Assembly: GCA_036346275.1 (NCBI GenBank)
Contig: CM070725.1
Coordinates: 44,330,104-44,394,103, forward strand
DNA from: Otatea glauca
Lineage: Eukaryota; Streptophyta; Magnoliopsida; Poales; Poaceae
Length of the DNA stretch: 64,000 nt
Direction of reading: 5' to 3'
Positions 1-12,437 of this stretch are shown piece after piece. The notes beneath the pieces were generated by a model. The model searched no databases. It was not told the origin of the DNA and saw only the letters and a program-made list of their open reading frames with translations. The translations under genes were made by a program, and so were the position numbers. Numbering within the stretch: position 1 is the first letter of the stretch; every line of letters begins with the position of its first letter.

Positions 1-1994
1 GGAAAATCGCGAAAATGGAAAGTACGCTTTCACGTGGAAAACGCGCTTTCCTTTTCCGCGGAACTGCTACGAGGCGCCGACAGTCGGGCCCATCGGTCAC
101 GACCGATCTGCAAGGCTGCTGGCCGACGACGGGTTCACATGGATCGCTATGCTGGCGAGGATGACAAAGTGGTCCGCGATGTCGCTGACGCAAGACGGCG
201 CGACGCGATCGACCGGCCAGACCGAGATAAGCGCAAGAAGCGACATGGCGCATCGCGTCGGTCGACGGCCCGCCCGCTTGGCGGCGACCAGAGCAGAAGC
301 TGCGGCTAAGCGAGCTCACGGCGACGAACCGGGCCGGAGGCACGGAATCGATTCCACTCCGAAGCCACAAGATCCGTGCGAACCTGTGGACGGTCGCGCG
401 GCGGTCCGAGGCGGCCGAAAGGCGATTCCACCGGCGAGGCGGCGGCTGGCGGAGTTCGCCGACGGCGAGAGAGCCTCCGGTGGAATGGGTTCCACCGAGG
501 TTCAGGCATCCATGCGCACACTTTGGTGGCGCGGTGGTCCGAGGGGCTCGCAGCCGCATGCCACCGCGGCGAGGGCGGCGGCGGCAATGGCGAGCGGCGA
601 CGCAAAACTAGAGTTAACCAAGCTTCATTTTCACTCAAAGAGCACCGCGCGACTCAAGGAACAATTTTCATCAATCGCTTTGAAGAATGAATGAACGAGG
701 AAGGCTCTCACCGTGCGCGGGCGGCGGCGGAAGAAGAATCGAGGTGCGGCAGCTCGTCGGGGAAGAAGGGCTTCGGTCGAGGCTTGGGACGAGTTCCTAG
801 AGGTGCTAAGGTGCTTCGGGTCGAAGGAATTGGGTTGGAATGGACTGAGGCGGAAGATTTGAAGTTTTGCCCTCTTTGCGGTTTTTGCCGTCGCCGGGGA
901 AGAAAGCCAAAGCAACGGTGGAATGGTTGGCACAGAGGCTAGCTGGGTTGGCTGCGACGAGAGGGGAGGCTTTTATAGAGGCTCGAAGGCGGTTGGGCGA
1001 AGAGGACGCGCGAAAAACCGAGAAGCTGCGTCGGCGCGGGAGAGAGGCAGAGAGAGGGGAAGAAGAAGGCGCGGGTGAGAGGCTGCCACGCGGGGGCCAG
1101 ATGGCGGTGGCTGTCGGCTGAGCTGTCTCACTGACAGACCGGGCCCACATGTCAGTGAAACAGAAAAAGAACTCTGGCGAAGGCTCACGACCGAACGGGA
1201 TTAGAACGGGGATTTTGATAGTCAAAACGACGTGAAATTTTATAAAATTTTTACCATAGGTCGGCAAGGATATTACCAGCCTCCTGAAAAATTTTCGCTA
1301 TTTTATGATGCATGCAGATTTTTATAAAATTCTGACATTGCAACAGTTGCTGCATTGCCCATTCGGCTTTTCTTTTAATTTGCGATTTAAATGAAGTGAT
1401 TATTTTACAAAACTTTTTATTACGGTTTGAAATGATATTATACACCTTATGTAAAAATTACAGACTTTAATTATTATTATTTAAATTTTAAAAATTCTGA
1501 TATTACTGTTTTCCAAATTATTTATTCACTGTTTTTGAATTTTTAAAATTATAAAATGAATTAATAAATTCTTGATATTTTTCTGAAGGTTGATACTGTT
1601 TTGATGTCGGCAAGATAAAAAGATTGGGTCAGGATGACTTATAGATATTTTTACTAAATTATTTTACCATTTTACCCTGAGATATTTACTCATGATTATC
1701 TTTGATTAATTGTTATTTTTATTAATCCAGCTTACCCACCGACTTAAGCAAGCTGAGGAGAGCCCTCAGATATTTTTAGAAACTTTGGTAAATTTTTGTT
1801 GAATTAACATTTTTACTTTTTACCATTTTCTATTTATCATATTCTTTGTTTCACTTTCTTGCATTAAAGAAAAGCCAAAAGAATATACAGAAAATCCAGG
1901 AAATTCAGAAATTTCGAAAATAATACACAAAAGATTTTTATTTCATTTTTCTTTATTTTATGATTTTTGAGGCTGTTATGATCTACCTCTTACA
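1..1994 (-). repeat. 3' LTR of Gypsy element, cut by the window start
   Basis: This stretch is nearly the same as 9911-11907, with a few percent substitutions from about 630 onward and more indels in the GC-rich first 600 bases. The element reads on the minus strand, so this left copy is the 3' LTR and its far end lies outside the window. The minus-strand start lies near 1994, just after a purine-rich stretch (GGGGCGAG at about 2001-2010) that fits a polypurine tract. The minus strand carries a CTATAAAAG-like TATA box at about 970-977. Relative to the right copy, the inner edge holds about 14 extra bases. Confidence 0.85.
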
Positions 1995-2300
1995 AAAATC
2001 TCGCCCCTAGATTTGGAGATGACTAGAAGAAATCGGGAACTCTTGTCGAAGATGATCTTCTCTTTCCCATGTTGCTTCGTCTTGTGATGATTGCTCCATT
2101 GCACCTTCAACATCTTGATGGTCTTGTTTCTTGTTTGGCGTCGGCTTCTTCCAAGATACGAATCGGATGCTCCCGATAAGATAAATCGGTCAAGATCTAT
2201 CCTTCCAAATCGCCGAGGTCGAGGGAACACGAAGGCATTTCTTAAGCCGAGACACATGGAAGACGTTATGAACGCCGATAGTTGAGGTGGCAATTTAATC
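1995..2300 (-). pseudogene. Integrase C-terminal tail with chromodomain remnant
   Basis: The minus-strand frame contains a stretch around VQWSNH followed by charged residues, then SRGEIFVRG before the 3' LTR. Chromoviral integrases end in this way, with a chromodomain core of the KVQWSNH...TWE type followed by a short tail. In these families the chromodomain steers integration toward histone-marked heterochromatin. The expected T-W-E triplet is degraded to Q-H-G-K-E, so function is doubtful. The fragment lies directly before the polypurine tract, as expected for the pol terminus. Confidence 0.6.
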
Positions 2301-3611
2301 GATATGCCATCTCACCCATCTTTCCAATGATCCGAAATGGTCCAATGAATCGAGGAGCCAACTTCCCACGGATTTGAAATCGACGAATTCCACGAAGAGG
2401 CGAGACTTTGAGATAGACATGGTCACCAACTTGAAACCGAGTTCACGACGACGATTGTCGGCAGAACTCTTCTCGACGAGACCGAGCCTCTTTTAGTCGG
2501 CTTCGATTATGTCCACTTGCTCTTGAGCTTCTTGAATAAGATCCGGGCCAAGAATTTTCTTTCTCCAACTTCGCACTGTAAAAGAGGGTTCGACATTTCC
2601 TTCCATACACGCTTCAAAAGGCGACACTTGCAGACTAGATTGAAATCGTTATTATAAGAAAATTCGCAAGGCCAAACTTTTCTCCCAATTAGAGCCGTAT
2701 GACAAAGACATGTGCTCTTAACATGTCTTCCAAAATTTGATTGGTCCTTTCCGCTTGTCCATCACCGAGGATGATAAGTCAGATCAAATTCAACTTAGTA
2801 CCCGTAAGACGGTGCAAACTTTCCCGTAAACGAAGTAAACCGGGAACCTCGGTCGAAACAATTGTCTTGTGACGCCATGAAGACGGACAATATTCTCCGG
2901 ATACAACTCGGCAAGCTTATCTCCGTAATGAGTAGTCTTGACCGAATAAAGTGAGCCACTTTAGTCGACGGTCAATGATTACCCAAATGGAATCATGCCC
3001 TTTCCCGGTTCTTGGCAAACCAAGAATAAAATCCATGCCGATATCTTCCCATTTCCACTCGTATCTTCAAAGGTCGCAAAGTCCTCGCGGACGTTGATGC
3101 TCGGCTTTGACACGCCGCATACATCACGACGACATATGCAGCGACATCCTTTTTCAAACCGCCACCAATATTCCCGCTTGAGATCTTGATACATCTTTGT
3201 ACTTCCAGGGTGAATTGAGAGGGGAGACTCATGGGCTTCTTTGAGAATCAACTCTTTCAATTCCGGATCATCAGGAACATATATTCGATTTTCGAACATA
3301 AGCACTTCATCTGAACTTTCATGAAATTTAGATTCCTTTCCTTGCTTCAACTCTTCACGGATTTTGATAATTGCTTCATCTTTGAGCTGAGCAGATTTAA
3401 TCTGGGACTTAAGGGTTGGTTGCACCACTAGGGCGGCCAAATAACCTTTTTCGACAATTCCCAAATTAAGCTTTTGGAAATCTTTTACCAGATCGAATTG
3501 ATCGGTCAAAGATGAAACAGAAAGACAATGAAGCTTTTGACTTAGAGCATCTGCTACGACATTGGCTTTACCAGGATGGTATTGAATGCTAAGGTCGTAA
3601 TCTTTTATCAA
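2300..3611 (-). pseudogene. Gypsy RNase H end and integrase, degenerate
   Basis: The longest open stretch is 3611-2979. It starts with the C-terminal RNase H signature (YHPGKANVVADALSQK), then a linker and the integrase N-terminal zinc-binding region (HESPLSIHPG...KMYQDLKREYWW). The zinc-finger cysteines and the integrase core are scrambled by frameshifts: the CCxxCQ-type segment appears in a second frame at 3232-2993. No continuous D,D-35-E core can be read. The remaining integrase toward 2300 is recognisable only as low-quality fragments. Confidence 0.75.
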
Positions 3612-4760
3612 CTCTAGCCATCTTCGTTGTCTTAAATTTAGATCAGGCTGGGTGAAGAAATATTTCAGACTCTTATGATCGGTGAATACACTGCATTTGT
3701 TTCCAATCGTAATGACGCCAAATTTTTAAAGCGCACTACCGCAGCTAATTCCGCATCATGAGTCTGATAATTGAGCTCATGAGGTCGCAATCGACGAGAG
3801 GCGAAGCTACGACTTTTCCTTCTTGCATAAGCACACACCCAAGCCCACTCTTGGAAGCATCACAATAAACATCAAAGCTTTTATGGACATCGGTAACACT
3901 AGCACAGAGCCGATGTTAGCCTTTTCTTTAATTTCAAAACTTTCTTCGCATTGTGTGTCCATTCAAACTTCTTTTCTTTCTTGAGAAGTCGGGTCAAAGG
4001 ACGAGCGATTTTAGAGAAGTTCTCGATAAAGCGGCGATAATATCCCGCTAGACCGAGAAAACTTCAATTTTCTGAATAGATCGAGGGCTTCCTACCTAAA
4101 ACAGCTTTGACTTTATCGATCAACGAAATACCACCTTCAAAGAATATGACCAAGGAAAGCAACTTCTTTTAGCCAAAATTCGCACTTCGAATTTGGCATA
4201 AAGCTTATGCTCGAAGCTTTTCAAGAACCATGCGCAAATGTCATGCGCATGATCTTCTTCGGATTCGAATAGACGAGAATATCATCAATGAATACCACTA
4301 CGAACTTATCCAAATACTCCATGAAAACTTTATTCATGAGGCACATAAAATTAGCAGGAGCATTTGTAAGTCCGAAAGACATCACGGTATATTCATATAG
4401 ACCATAACGAGTGGTAAAAGCGGTTTTAGGAATATCTTCCGTCCGATCTTCAATTGATAGTACCCATGTCTTAAATCAATTTTTGAAAAGATTTGAGCAC
4501 TACCAATTGATCGAATGATCATCGATACGAGGCAAAGGATATTTGTTCTTAATTGTGACATCATTCAATGCACGATAGTCCACGACATGCGTATTCCACC
4601 GCCCTTTTAGGCACAAAAGAACTGGACTACCCCAAGGAGAAGAGCTAGGTCGAATAAAGCCTTTTCTTAATCGCTCTTGAATTTGATTCTTTAGTTCAAC
4701 TAACTCATCCGGGGCATTCGATAAGGGCGCTTGGATATAGGCGCTGCTCCAGAACAAGGT
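3612..4760 (-). pseudogene. Gypsy reverse transcriptase and RNase H, frameshifted
   Basis: Minus-strand fragments show the N-terminal half of a Ty3-type reverse transcriptase: SSSPWGSPVLL, VDYRALNDVTIKNKYPLPRID and FSKIDLRHGYYQLKI, in two overlapping frames (4757-4500 and 4564-4382). Further along come traces of the catalytic region and RNase H up to 3612, again in several frames. The frame changes within about 100 bases of the FSKIDL block, so no functional polymerase can be made. The family is certain, but boundaries between domains are approximate. Confidence 0.8.
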
Positions 4761-5460
4761 TTATGACAAACTCTATATCCCTATCCGAGGCAGCCCGCAA
4801 CTCATCCGAAAACATCGAGAACTCTGAGACAATTAGAATCGCTAAGATCTTTTACTATGGTGAACAAAGGAAGCTTGAGAATTCAAGAACTTTGGATGGA
4901 AGAGAAATGAACTGGAATTCCTTCAGGCTAACCAAAGAAATGGATCGATTGGCACATCTATGCATCCTTTAAACTTAGACAACCAATCCATACCAAGGAT
5001 TACTTCTAACCCCGAGGTTTCTATAAGGATAAGATCAAGATGAAACATGACTCCATCAATTTCAATGCTAACCTTAGGACAAAACTTAATTGAATTCATG
5101 ATCAACCGGGGAATAAATTATCATTTTGGCGAGAGGAGATCAATTTCTAAGTTATTCGATCAAGAAATTTCTTAGAAATAAACGAGTGCGATGCTCCGAA
5201 TCAAACAATACCAAAGTAGGTACCGAGTGCACAGAAACATACCCAGACTACATCCGCGCCCGCTTGCTTCTTCACGGTCACATGATGAAGGCGACCGCTA
5301 CTCGTGACCGCGATTAAGAGCCGCAGCAGCTTGACAACCCGAGAATTCCTAGCTCTCAAGGTCGACTGGGGTCTCTGAACTCCTCGCGACGATCGCCGCC
5401 CGACGCTGACCTCTTTTAGGCGTGCATTTGCATAATGCCCGCGCTTTTGCAATGATAGCA
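4761..5460 (-). pseudogene. Gypsy zinc knuckle and aspartic protease remnant
   Basis: At 5105-4923 the minus strand reads a retropepsin C-terminal half with the hallmark ILGMDWL. At 5452-5400 a knuckle-like segment QKRGHYANA remains, matching the C-x2-C-x4-H-x4-C region that ends plant chromovirus gag, but its cysteines are lost. The active-site D-S-G of the protease is not readable. Position between gag and reverse transcriptase fits the family order. Confidence 0.65.
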
Positions 5461-5461
5461 G

Positions 5462-6448
5462 TCACACCACCGCTTGATTCAACTCCGTAAGTCCTTCCTT
5501 CATTGCCGCCGAGGGACGAAGTAAGACCGCTGGGCCGGGTGCTCGACTTGACGCCTCTGCTGCTGCCGCCGACGAGGCAGGGAGGTCGAACATTGGTCTA
5601 CCGACCAACGCGCGCCTTGGCAAATTCGGCCGGCGCTTTCGCGCCATCCACTTCCTCTTTCGACTTTCCATAACATCACGCGAACTATGCTCGGCGATTA
5701 TAGCCTTGTCCACGAGTGTTTGGAAGTCGTGAATGGCGAGAAGATGCTTAACTTCATTATTCAGATTGTCCCGGAAGTGCTCGATTCTTCGGGCTTCTGA
5801 ACTAACTTCTGATGACGCATAGCGAGCAAGGTAATTGAAACGGTGAAGATATTCCATTACGGACATATTTCCTTGACGCAGATCAAGAAATTCCCGGCTT
5901 TTTAAATTCACCAAGCTCAAGGAATATGCGTCTTCCGAAAGCTTCTCGAAAACATCCCAAGTAACTTCTTGACCTTGGGGCCTTGCCGCTGGAAATTTTC
6001 CCACCGCATCGCAATGGCTCCCTCGGTTGGTACGACGATATAGGACCTTCTCATGATCATTGCATTGGGCAATGGTCAACTTGCTTCCAATAGCTCAGAA
6101 CCAATCATCGCGTCTGTGGATCGATGAAGAAGAAAAGGTTGGAGGCCGGGTCTTCAAAAATTCTCTCAATTTGGACTGATGGGAGGCTTCACCAACACCG
6201 GGCCTAGAACTTGCAGCACCAAGGTTAGTCGTATTTTGGACCAACTGTTGGAGCAACAGGTATTCGTCTCGCGACCTCGTTCTATCATTGCAAGCACTTG
6301 GGCCATGGTTGGCGGCCCGCAACCGCCTCCGAACTTCTTCTTCTTGGACTTGAGGAGGCGCGAATCTCGACGGCTTGGACGACGCGACGAAGATCCTCTG
6401 ATCGCCGACGGATGGATCGATTAGGTCGGGTGGAGTGGCCGAAGTCAC
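5462..6448 (-). pseudogene. Gypsy gag, two open fragments
   Basis: Two neighbouring minus-strand frames (6448-6095 and 6079-5462) hold the plant chromovirus gag. The first ends in KLREFLKTRPPTF..., and the second carries DLRQGNMSVMEYLHRFNYLARYA, the conserved retrotransposon gag core. A frameshift near 6090 splits them, and the W-rich segment expected between them is damaged by short deletions. The methionine at 6448 is a plausible start but is not proven. Gag forms the particle in which reverse transcription takes place. Confidence 0.8.
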
Positions 6449-7805
6449 TGCCGAGGGTGAGTTTCCGGTTTCCTCACTCCCGTAATCTCATCCAAGGACC
6501 GGGTTGTTGCATCCGAACAGATTATTAATGAATTAAGATCTACTTTAATTTTAATCTCGCTTGTTACCAAATGTTTTAAAAGCACAACTTGATTACTATT
6601 ATTACGGATCACAACGTCGTAAAAATATTAATCGAAAGTTAAATATTTACGAGTAGGAACCAAAAGCACACAAAACAATATCAAGCAAAAACTTTATTTC
6701 AACTTTATAATATTCACAACAAAACATAACATTTATTTTTGACGTTACTACATAGAAGGGCAACACCAAAACCTCTTCTAACACTACTCATCATCCGACA
6801 AACTCACGATCATTACTATCTCTATGACTAGAACTCTCGCATCGGGAGGATAAGGGGTCTCTCGACAATGATGCTCTGCAGTATCCGAGGACGCCGCGGA
6901 GGAAAACTATGGGGATCCACCTGGATGCTCGGTAACCTAGGGCGACTCCCTATCACTGACATCCTTGCCTGGCGACACCTGGGTGGTACTGGGGTGTCGT
7001 CGGGCACAGTGCCGAGGGAATTGCCCAGAATCGAAGCGAGGAACAATACTCGCAACACAGGAGCGATGGCATTCTCTAGGAATGCTACACGGCGACGCGC
7101 CTCCTCAGATTCGCTATTGCCGACGGCACATCGGTCGAGGCATTTATGAATTCCATTAGGTTACGTAAAGTGGGATTTTGTAGCCTAGTGGCATCCATAT
7201 AGCTATTCTCCCCACTGGTGGTCGGATGGAATCCTCCTATATACTATCGCCAATTCGTAAGGCGTGGCGCAAATCGACAATAGCCATATAGGCGCTTCAT
7301 TCATGGCCATCATGAGGAAGATCCAGGCCCTCAAAAGATAAAAATTCTTCACTATCTTCATCTCGGTAAGGATATCCACTTAGCTATGTATTCCACAGAG
7401 ACGTAACTAATCGCCACGTGGAATACTATATATCGTGGATTTTCTGGGAAATGGGCTAATTCTAGCAAACGAGTAAGAATTCCCGCCATGCCGTAATTCT
7501 CCTATTAGTGGAAGTATAACATGGGGTGTATCCGCCATCGCACATTTAACAAGGAATTAGTATTCTGATTAAATGTAAGACAAGAAAGTAATTTTTGGAA
7601 GAAAAGATTCTAGCAGTAAATTTAAAAATAGGAAAGAGTTATTAACAAGTATACGATAACCAAAAGAGGAGTTTCATGCATATAAAGAATAGACAGTAAG
7701 ATGTCCTAATTCAAAATTTTAGTTCACTTGGATCCTAATATCAAGTTTTAAGTTTTATTACTCCCATACTACCTAAGGTTTCCTACGGTCAAGATGGCTC
7801 GATAC
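6449..7805 (-). other. Leader of Gypsy element with a decayed ORF
   Basis: This 1.36 kb lies between the primer-site-like sequence (about 7793-7805) and gag. It is AT-rich near 6520-6760. A moderately GC-rich part at about 6828-7340 carries several short minus-strand open stretches (for example 7058-6828) that can be read as one decayed reading frame with stops. I do not recognise the product. Long leaders with a small upstream frame occur in plant LTR elements, but the function here is unknown. Confidence 0.45.
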
Positions 7806-10800
7806 TAACTTAAGGCCCCATTTTTGATAATAAATACCAAAATGGATACCATGTGCATACAAGATTAGTCTCATGATCAAGAGCTAGTACGCACAAATAC
7901 AAATTGATATCACATCATACACAAACTTTATTACACAAATGAAGTAAGATTACATATTATTTTTACAATACCAAAAGTAAAACTGCAGTTGGAGACAACT
8001 TCTTGTAGTATGCCTTTTAACCCATTGTTCCACAGCAATCGACAAGGAAAATCCTTAGATAAATTCATCGATAAATTCCCCAGATCCCGCATCAACGTAA
8101 GAATCGTCTGGGAAATCTGCTTCTTCACCTAAAAACATCAACATTGGCAAGTTGAGTACTTACGTACTCGCAAGACTTATGCAAATCCTAAGATACATGC
8201 AGCCATTCCAATGAAAGGCTATTAAGGTTAATTTGCATAAAGTCGGTTTGAAATGTAAATACGTAATAATAGATTGCAAAATGGAATTTAAATAAAAGCA
8301 ATTTAATATTGAAAGTGATAGATTGTAAGCATCAATAAATCACAAATGTTTGGGTAAATCGATCATACTTAAAACCATTTCCTTCCGCACACAATGAAAT
8401 GACCAACACGTGGTAGAAACCACTTTTATGAAAATAAGCAAAACGCTAACTATGTGATGACTTTACAAGTGTCCATGATCATGACGCGCTAATCGATTAG
8501 TTTTACACTGCAGAGGTATACAACTTTCCCACAAGACATGACTGACTCTTTGAGCAATCGATATTTGCACACCGCTTTGGTGTGCCGCAGAGAGTCATGT
8601 TATAATCTGTTACATTATTTAAACCTAACTTTGCACCAAAGACGGTGACGATAACCCATTCGTGGTGTAAGAACTCGAGCATAGAAATGATGGAACTACC
8701 CACATGATGGCATACACCGTTATATTGGTAGACGTTTAATCCATGATCACCTCGGTGTGGACGCCCGTCGAGCAATTCATTAAGAAACACACTCGTACTA
8801 CTCCGCCTTCCAAGTGCAAAGCTAGTTTTAAACAACTTAATAAGTTAGAGCTGTCCCATACCAAAGACTTGTGGTTGTATGAATATTCTTGGCCCGAAAA
8901 CAACTCATAGTTCGGTCCTTAATCCGACACGGGCAATAATCTCCACCCTACACTACGTGCAAAGACATGCACAACCGGCTATTGCCAATAATTGCCCGCA
9001 TCTAAACTATAGTTTTGTTTTCATTTTCCAACCAAATACCAACCACAAAAATGGTCATACCCATTTAAATGTCATATCCAAAGTCTTTAATCATTTCACG
9101 CTTTATCTTCCTTTAGCTTTGGCTAAGCATTTCACTAAATGTGAGTAACCTGATTGACATTAAATATTGTCTAAGCTATTCTAGGGTTTTCAAGGTTCAC
9201 AATTTTCTACTTATCAAGGAAGTTCTATAAGTCTCTCGTACAATTACCATTACTCAAATATAGCAGACTTTAACAAAATAAAGTATGCAGTAAAACATTT
9301 AATGAAAACATTTATAAAACTGGGATCAATATGATCAAAGGGGTTTGCTTGCCTTGTTGACTATCCTCGACTTCAAACTCCTGGTCGTCGAATGTACCGG
9401 ATTCGTCGGGTTCTACACGTCGTACGGCAACATATAACAAATACCAAATTTCGATAAGGCCAAAAAGAAATCAGATGGAAATATTCAAATAAAATGATTT
9501 CACAAATTCAGGAATGATTACATGAGTTATTTATTCCCATTTACAATTTAAGATTTAGTTTATTTAAACCATTATGGCATTATTTACTACCCATTTTATA
9601 ACTTAACTTTTTCTTACAACACACCCTAAGTATTTTTACATATTCTGGTTTCTGAGATTTCATGGATTCTAATAAAATTTATTTTATTAAATTTGGAGGT
9701 TATTTGCAAAATTTTCATGAATGGCATATTTCTAACCTTTTCTTTGAATTTAAATTCGAAATTCAAATAAAATTCAATTCTGAAATTTTTTGCATATTCT
9801 GAATCTACTGAATTTTATATGAATTTAGAAATTTATTTCATCGAATTTGGTTAAATGATTCAAAAGTTATAGCTAAATGAATATCTAGGTTTTGAACAAA
9901 TACTAAAAATCGGAAAACTGCCGAAAATGGAAAGTACGCTTTCACGTGGAAAACGCGCTTTCCTTTTCGGCGGAATCACACGAGGCGCCGACAGTCGGGC
10001 CCATCGGTCACGACCGATCGATGCGCCAAGGCTGGCCGACGCTGCGGGTTCATGGCGGATCGCGGCACATGAGAGATGACAAAGTGGTCCGATGTCGCTG
10101 ACGCAAGACGGCAAGACGCGATCGACCGGCCGGCCCAGATGGCAAGCGGCAAGAAGACAAAGACTTGGCGCGCGGCGGCCGACAACCGGCCGGCTTGGCG
10201 GCGACCAGAGCAGAAGCTGCGGCTAGCGAGCTCACGGCGACGAACTGGGCACGGAGGCACGGAATCGATTCCACTCCGAAGCCAGCAGATCCGCGGCGAA
10301 CCTGTGGACGGTCGCGCGGCGGTCCGAGGCGGCCGAAAAGGCGGATTCCACCGGCGGGGCGGCGGCGCGGCGGAGTTCAACGACGGCGAGCGAGTTCTCC
10401 GGGTGGAATGGGTTCCACCGAGGTTCAGGCATCCATGCGCACACTTTGGTGGCGGCGCGGTGGCTCGAGGGCTCTCAGAATGCATGCCACCGCGGCGAGG
10501 GCGGCGGCGCAAGAAACGAGCGCGCGCGACGCAAAACTAGAGTTAACCAAGCTTCATTTTCACTCAAAGCGAGCACTGCGCGACTCAAGGAACCAATTTC
10601 ATCAATCGCTGAAGAATGAATGAAGGAGGAAGGCTCTCACCGCGCGCGGCGCGCGGAAGAAGAATCGAGGTGCGGCGGCTCGTCGGGGAAGAAGGGCTTC
10701 GGCCGAGGCTTGGGACGAGTTCCTGGAGGTGCTAGGGTGCTTCGGGTCGAAGGAATTGGTTTGGAATGGACTGAGGCGGAAGATTTGAAGTTTTGCCCTC

Positions 10801-11907
10801 TTTGCGGTTTTTGCCGTCGCCGGGGAAGAAAGCCAAAGCAACGGCGGAATGGTTGGCACAGAGGCTAGCTGGGTCGGCTGCGACGAGAGGGGAGGCTTTT
10901 ATAGAGGCTCGAAGGCGGTTGGGCGAAGAGGGCGCGCGAAAAACCGAGAAGCGGCGTCGGCGCGGGAGAGAGGCAGAGAGAGGGGAAGAAGAAGGCGCGG
11001 GCGAGAGGCTGCCACGCGGGGGCCAGATGGCGGTGGCTGTCGGCTGAGTTGTCTCACTGACAGACCGGGCCCACATGTCAGTGAAACAGAAAAAGAACTC
11101 TCGCGAAGGCTCACGACCGAACGGGATTAGAACGGGGATTTTGATGGTCAAAACGACGTGAAATTTTATAAAATTTTTACCATAGGTCGGCAAGGATATT
11201 AACAGCCTCCTGAAAATTTTTCGCTATTTTATGATGCATGCAGTTTTTTATAAAATTCTGACATTGCAACAGTTGCTGCATTGCCCATTCGGTTTTTCTT
11301 TTAATTTGTGATTTAAATGAAGTGATTATTTTACAAAACTTTTTATTACGGTTTGAAATGATATTATACACTTTCTGTAAAAATTAAAGACTTTAATTAT
11401 TATTATTTAAATTTTAAAAATTCTGACATTTCTGTTTTCCAGATTATTTATTCACTGTTTTTGAATTTTTAAAATTATAAAATGAATTAATAAATTCTTG
11501 ATATTTTTACTGAAGGTTGATACTGTTTTGATGTCGGCAAGATAAAAAGATTGGGTCAGGATGACTTATAGATATTTTTACTAAATTGTTTTACCATTTT
11601 ACCCTGAGATATTTACTCATGATTATCTTTGATTAATTGTTATTTTTATTAATCCAGCTTACCCACCGACTTAAGCAAGCTGAGGAGAGCCCTCAGATAT
11701 TTTTAGAAACTTTGGTAAATTTTTGTTGAATTAACATTTTTACTTTTTACCATTTTTTATTTACCATATTCTTTGTTTCACTTTCTTGCATTAAAGAAAA
11801 GCCAAAAGAATATACAGAAAATCCAGGAAATTCAGAAATTTCGAAAATAATACACAAAAGATTTTTATTTCATTTTTCTTTATTTTATGATTTTTGAGGC
11901 TGTTACA
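7806..11907 (-). repeat. 5' LTR of Gypsy element, about 4.1 kb
   Basis: The right part (9911-11907) repeats 1-1994. The left boundary was set by alignment by eye with the solo LTR at 25234-30550 in opposite orientation: 7806-9150 matches the reverse complement of about 29340-30550, including the blocks around 7815-7910 and 8880-9000. On the minus strand the LTR starts TGTAACAGCC at 11907, the TG...CA type. A minus-strand TATA box (CTATAAAAG) lies at about 10896-10903, where transcription would begin. No target duplication can be checked because the partner end is outside the window; the outer flank reads AAACT. Confidence 0.75.
10896..10903 (-). promoter_or_regulatory. TATA box of Gypsy 5' LTR
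   Basis: The minus strand reads CTCTATAAAAGCC in an otherwise GC-rich part of the LTR. The same sequence is kept in the other LTR at about 970-977. A TATA box inside U3 drives transcription of the element toward decreasing coordinates. Confidence 0.5.
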
Positions 11908-12430
11908 AAACTCCTTCTGAATCGATGGGAATCGTCCAAACAAGCGGCGTCACTTTTCTAGTCCGAGTCAAAGTGGGCCTTTGGCCTTGTAACAAGGAGA
12001 GCCCACTTTAGCCCGTGCCCTAGGGTTTCTGAACGCACCCTCCACAATATAAACAACAAACCGCTACCATTAGGGAGAGATTTTTTTAGATCAAAGATAG
12101 CAGTTGCTACTTCTTGTAATAGCGCGTGTTGGCTAAACCGCCCGGATTACTTGTCTTCGGAACCCCTTCTTTTGTGATTCTGACTGAACTCATGGTTTAA
12201 ATTCTAATTTTAGTTGCTTGTTCATCTTGTTCTTGCGTGTTCTTCGATTGCGTGCAGGGACAAAGGCCTTCGTGGTCAGGTTGATCGTGTGCCAGCAAGA
12301 TCAATAACAACTTCGGGAGTTGGTGTAACGATTGCTAAGGCGCATCGTCCGAGGACGGTGTAGTCGGATTGGCAATGTATTCTCCCTCCAAATTGAACCC
12401 ATTCCCTCTCATCGAAAGGCCGGGACCTAT
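11908..12430 (+). other. Unassigned LTR-like fragment
   Basis: This 520-base stretch has features of an LTR: the gene-like phrase CCCTAGGGTTTCTGAACGC, a short AT-rich box (CAATATAAACAAC, about 12045-12057) followed by a CT-rich leader, and a tail with GGGAGTTGGTGTAACGATTG and GGCGCATCGTCCGAGGACGG. Similar tails occur in cereal LTR elements, but I cannot name the family. No matching second copy is seen in the window. It separates the Gypsy LTR from the truncated CACTA transposase. Confidence 0.35.
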
Positions 12431-12437
12431 CCTTCTA

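Larger units (their letters stand above)
1995..7805 (-). mobile_element. Internal region of Tekay-like chromovirus (Ty3/Gypsy)
   Basis: This is the region between the two LTRs. Reading on the minus strand it holds a leader, gag, protease, reverse transcriptase, RNase H, integrase and a C-terminal chromodomain remnant, which is the Ty3/Gypsy chromovirus order. Next to the right LTR, at about 7793-7805, the minus strand carries AGTATCGAGCC, a diverged match to the initiator-Met tRNA primer site TGGTATCAGAGCC. No frame is open for long, so the copy is dead even though its LTRs remain similar. The Tekay-like lineage is inferred from the gag and chromodomain wording and was not placed by phylogeny. 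Confidence 0.8.

Noticed and set aside
6505..6512. TGTTGCATCC considered as the inner end of the Gypsy 5' LTR
   Set aside because: Comparison with the solo LTR places the boundary at about 7806, where a primer-site-like sequence also occurs.
12044..12060. CAATATAAACAAC as a promoter of a host gene
   Set aside because: No coding sequence follows; the context is an LTR-like fragment.
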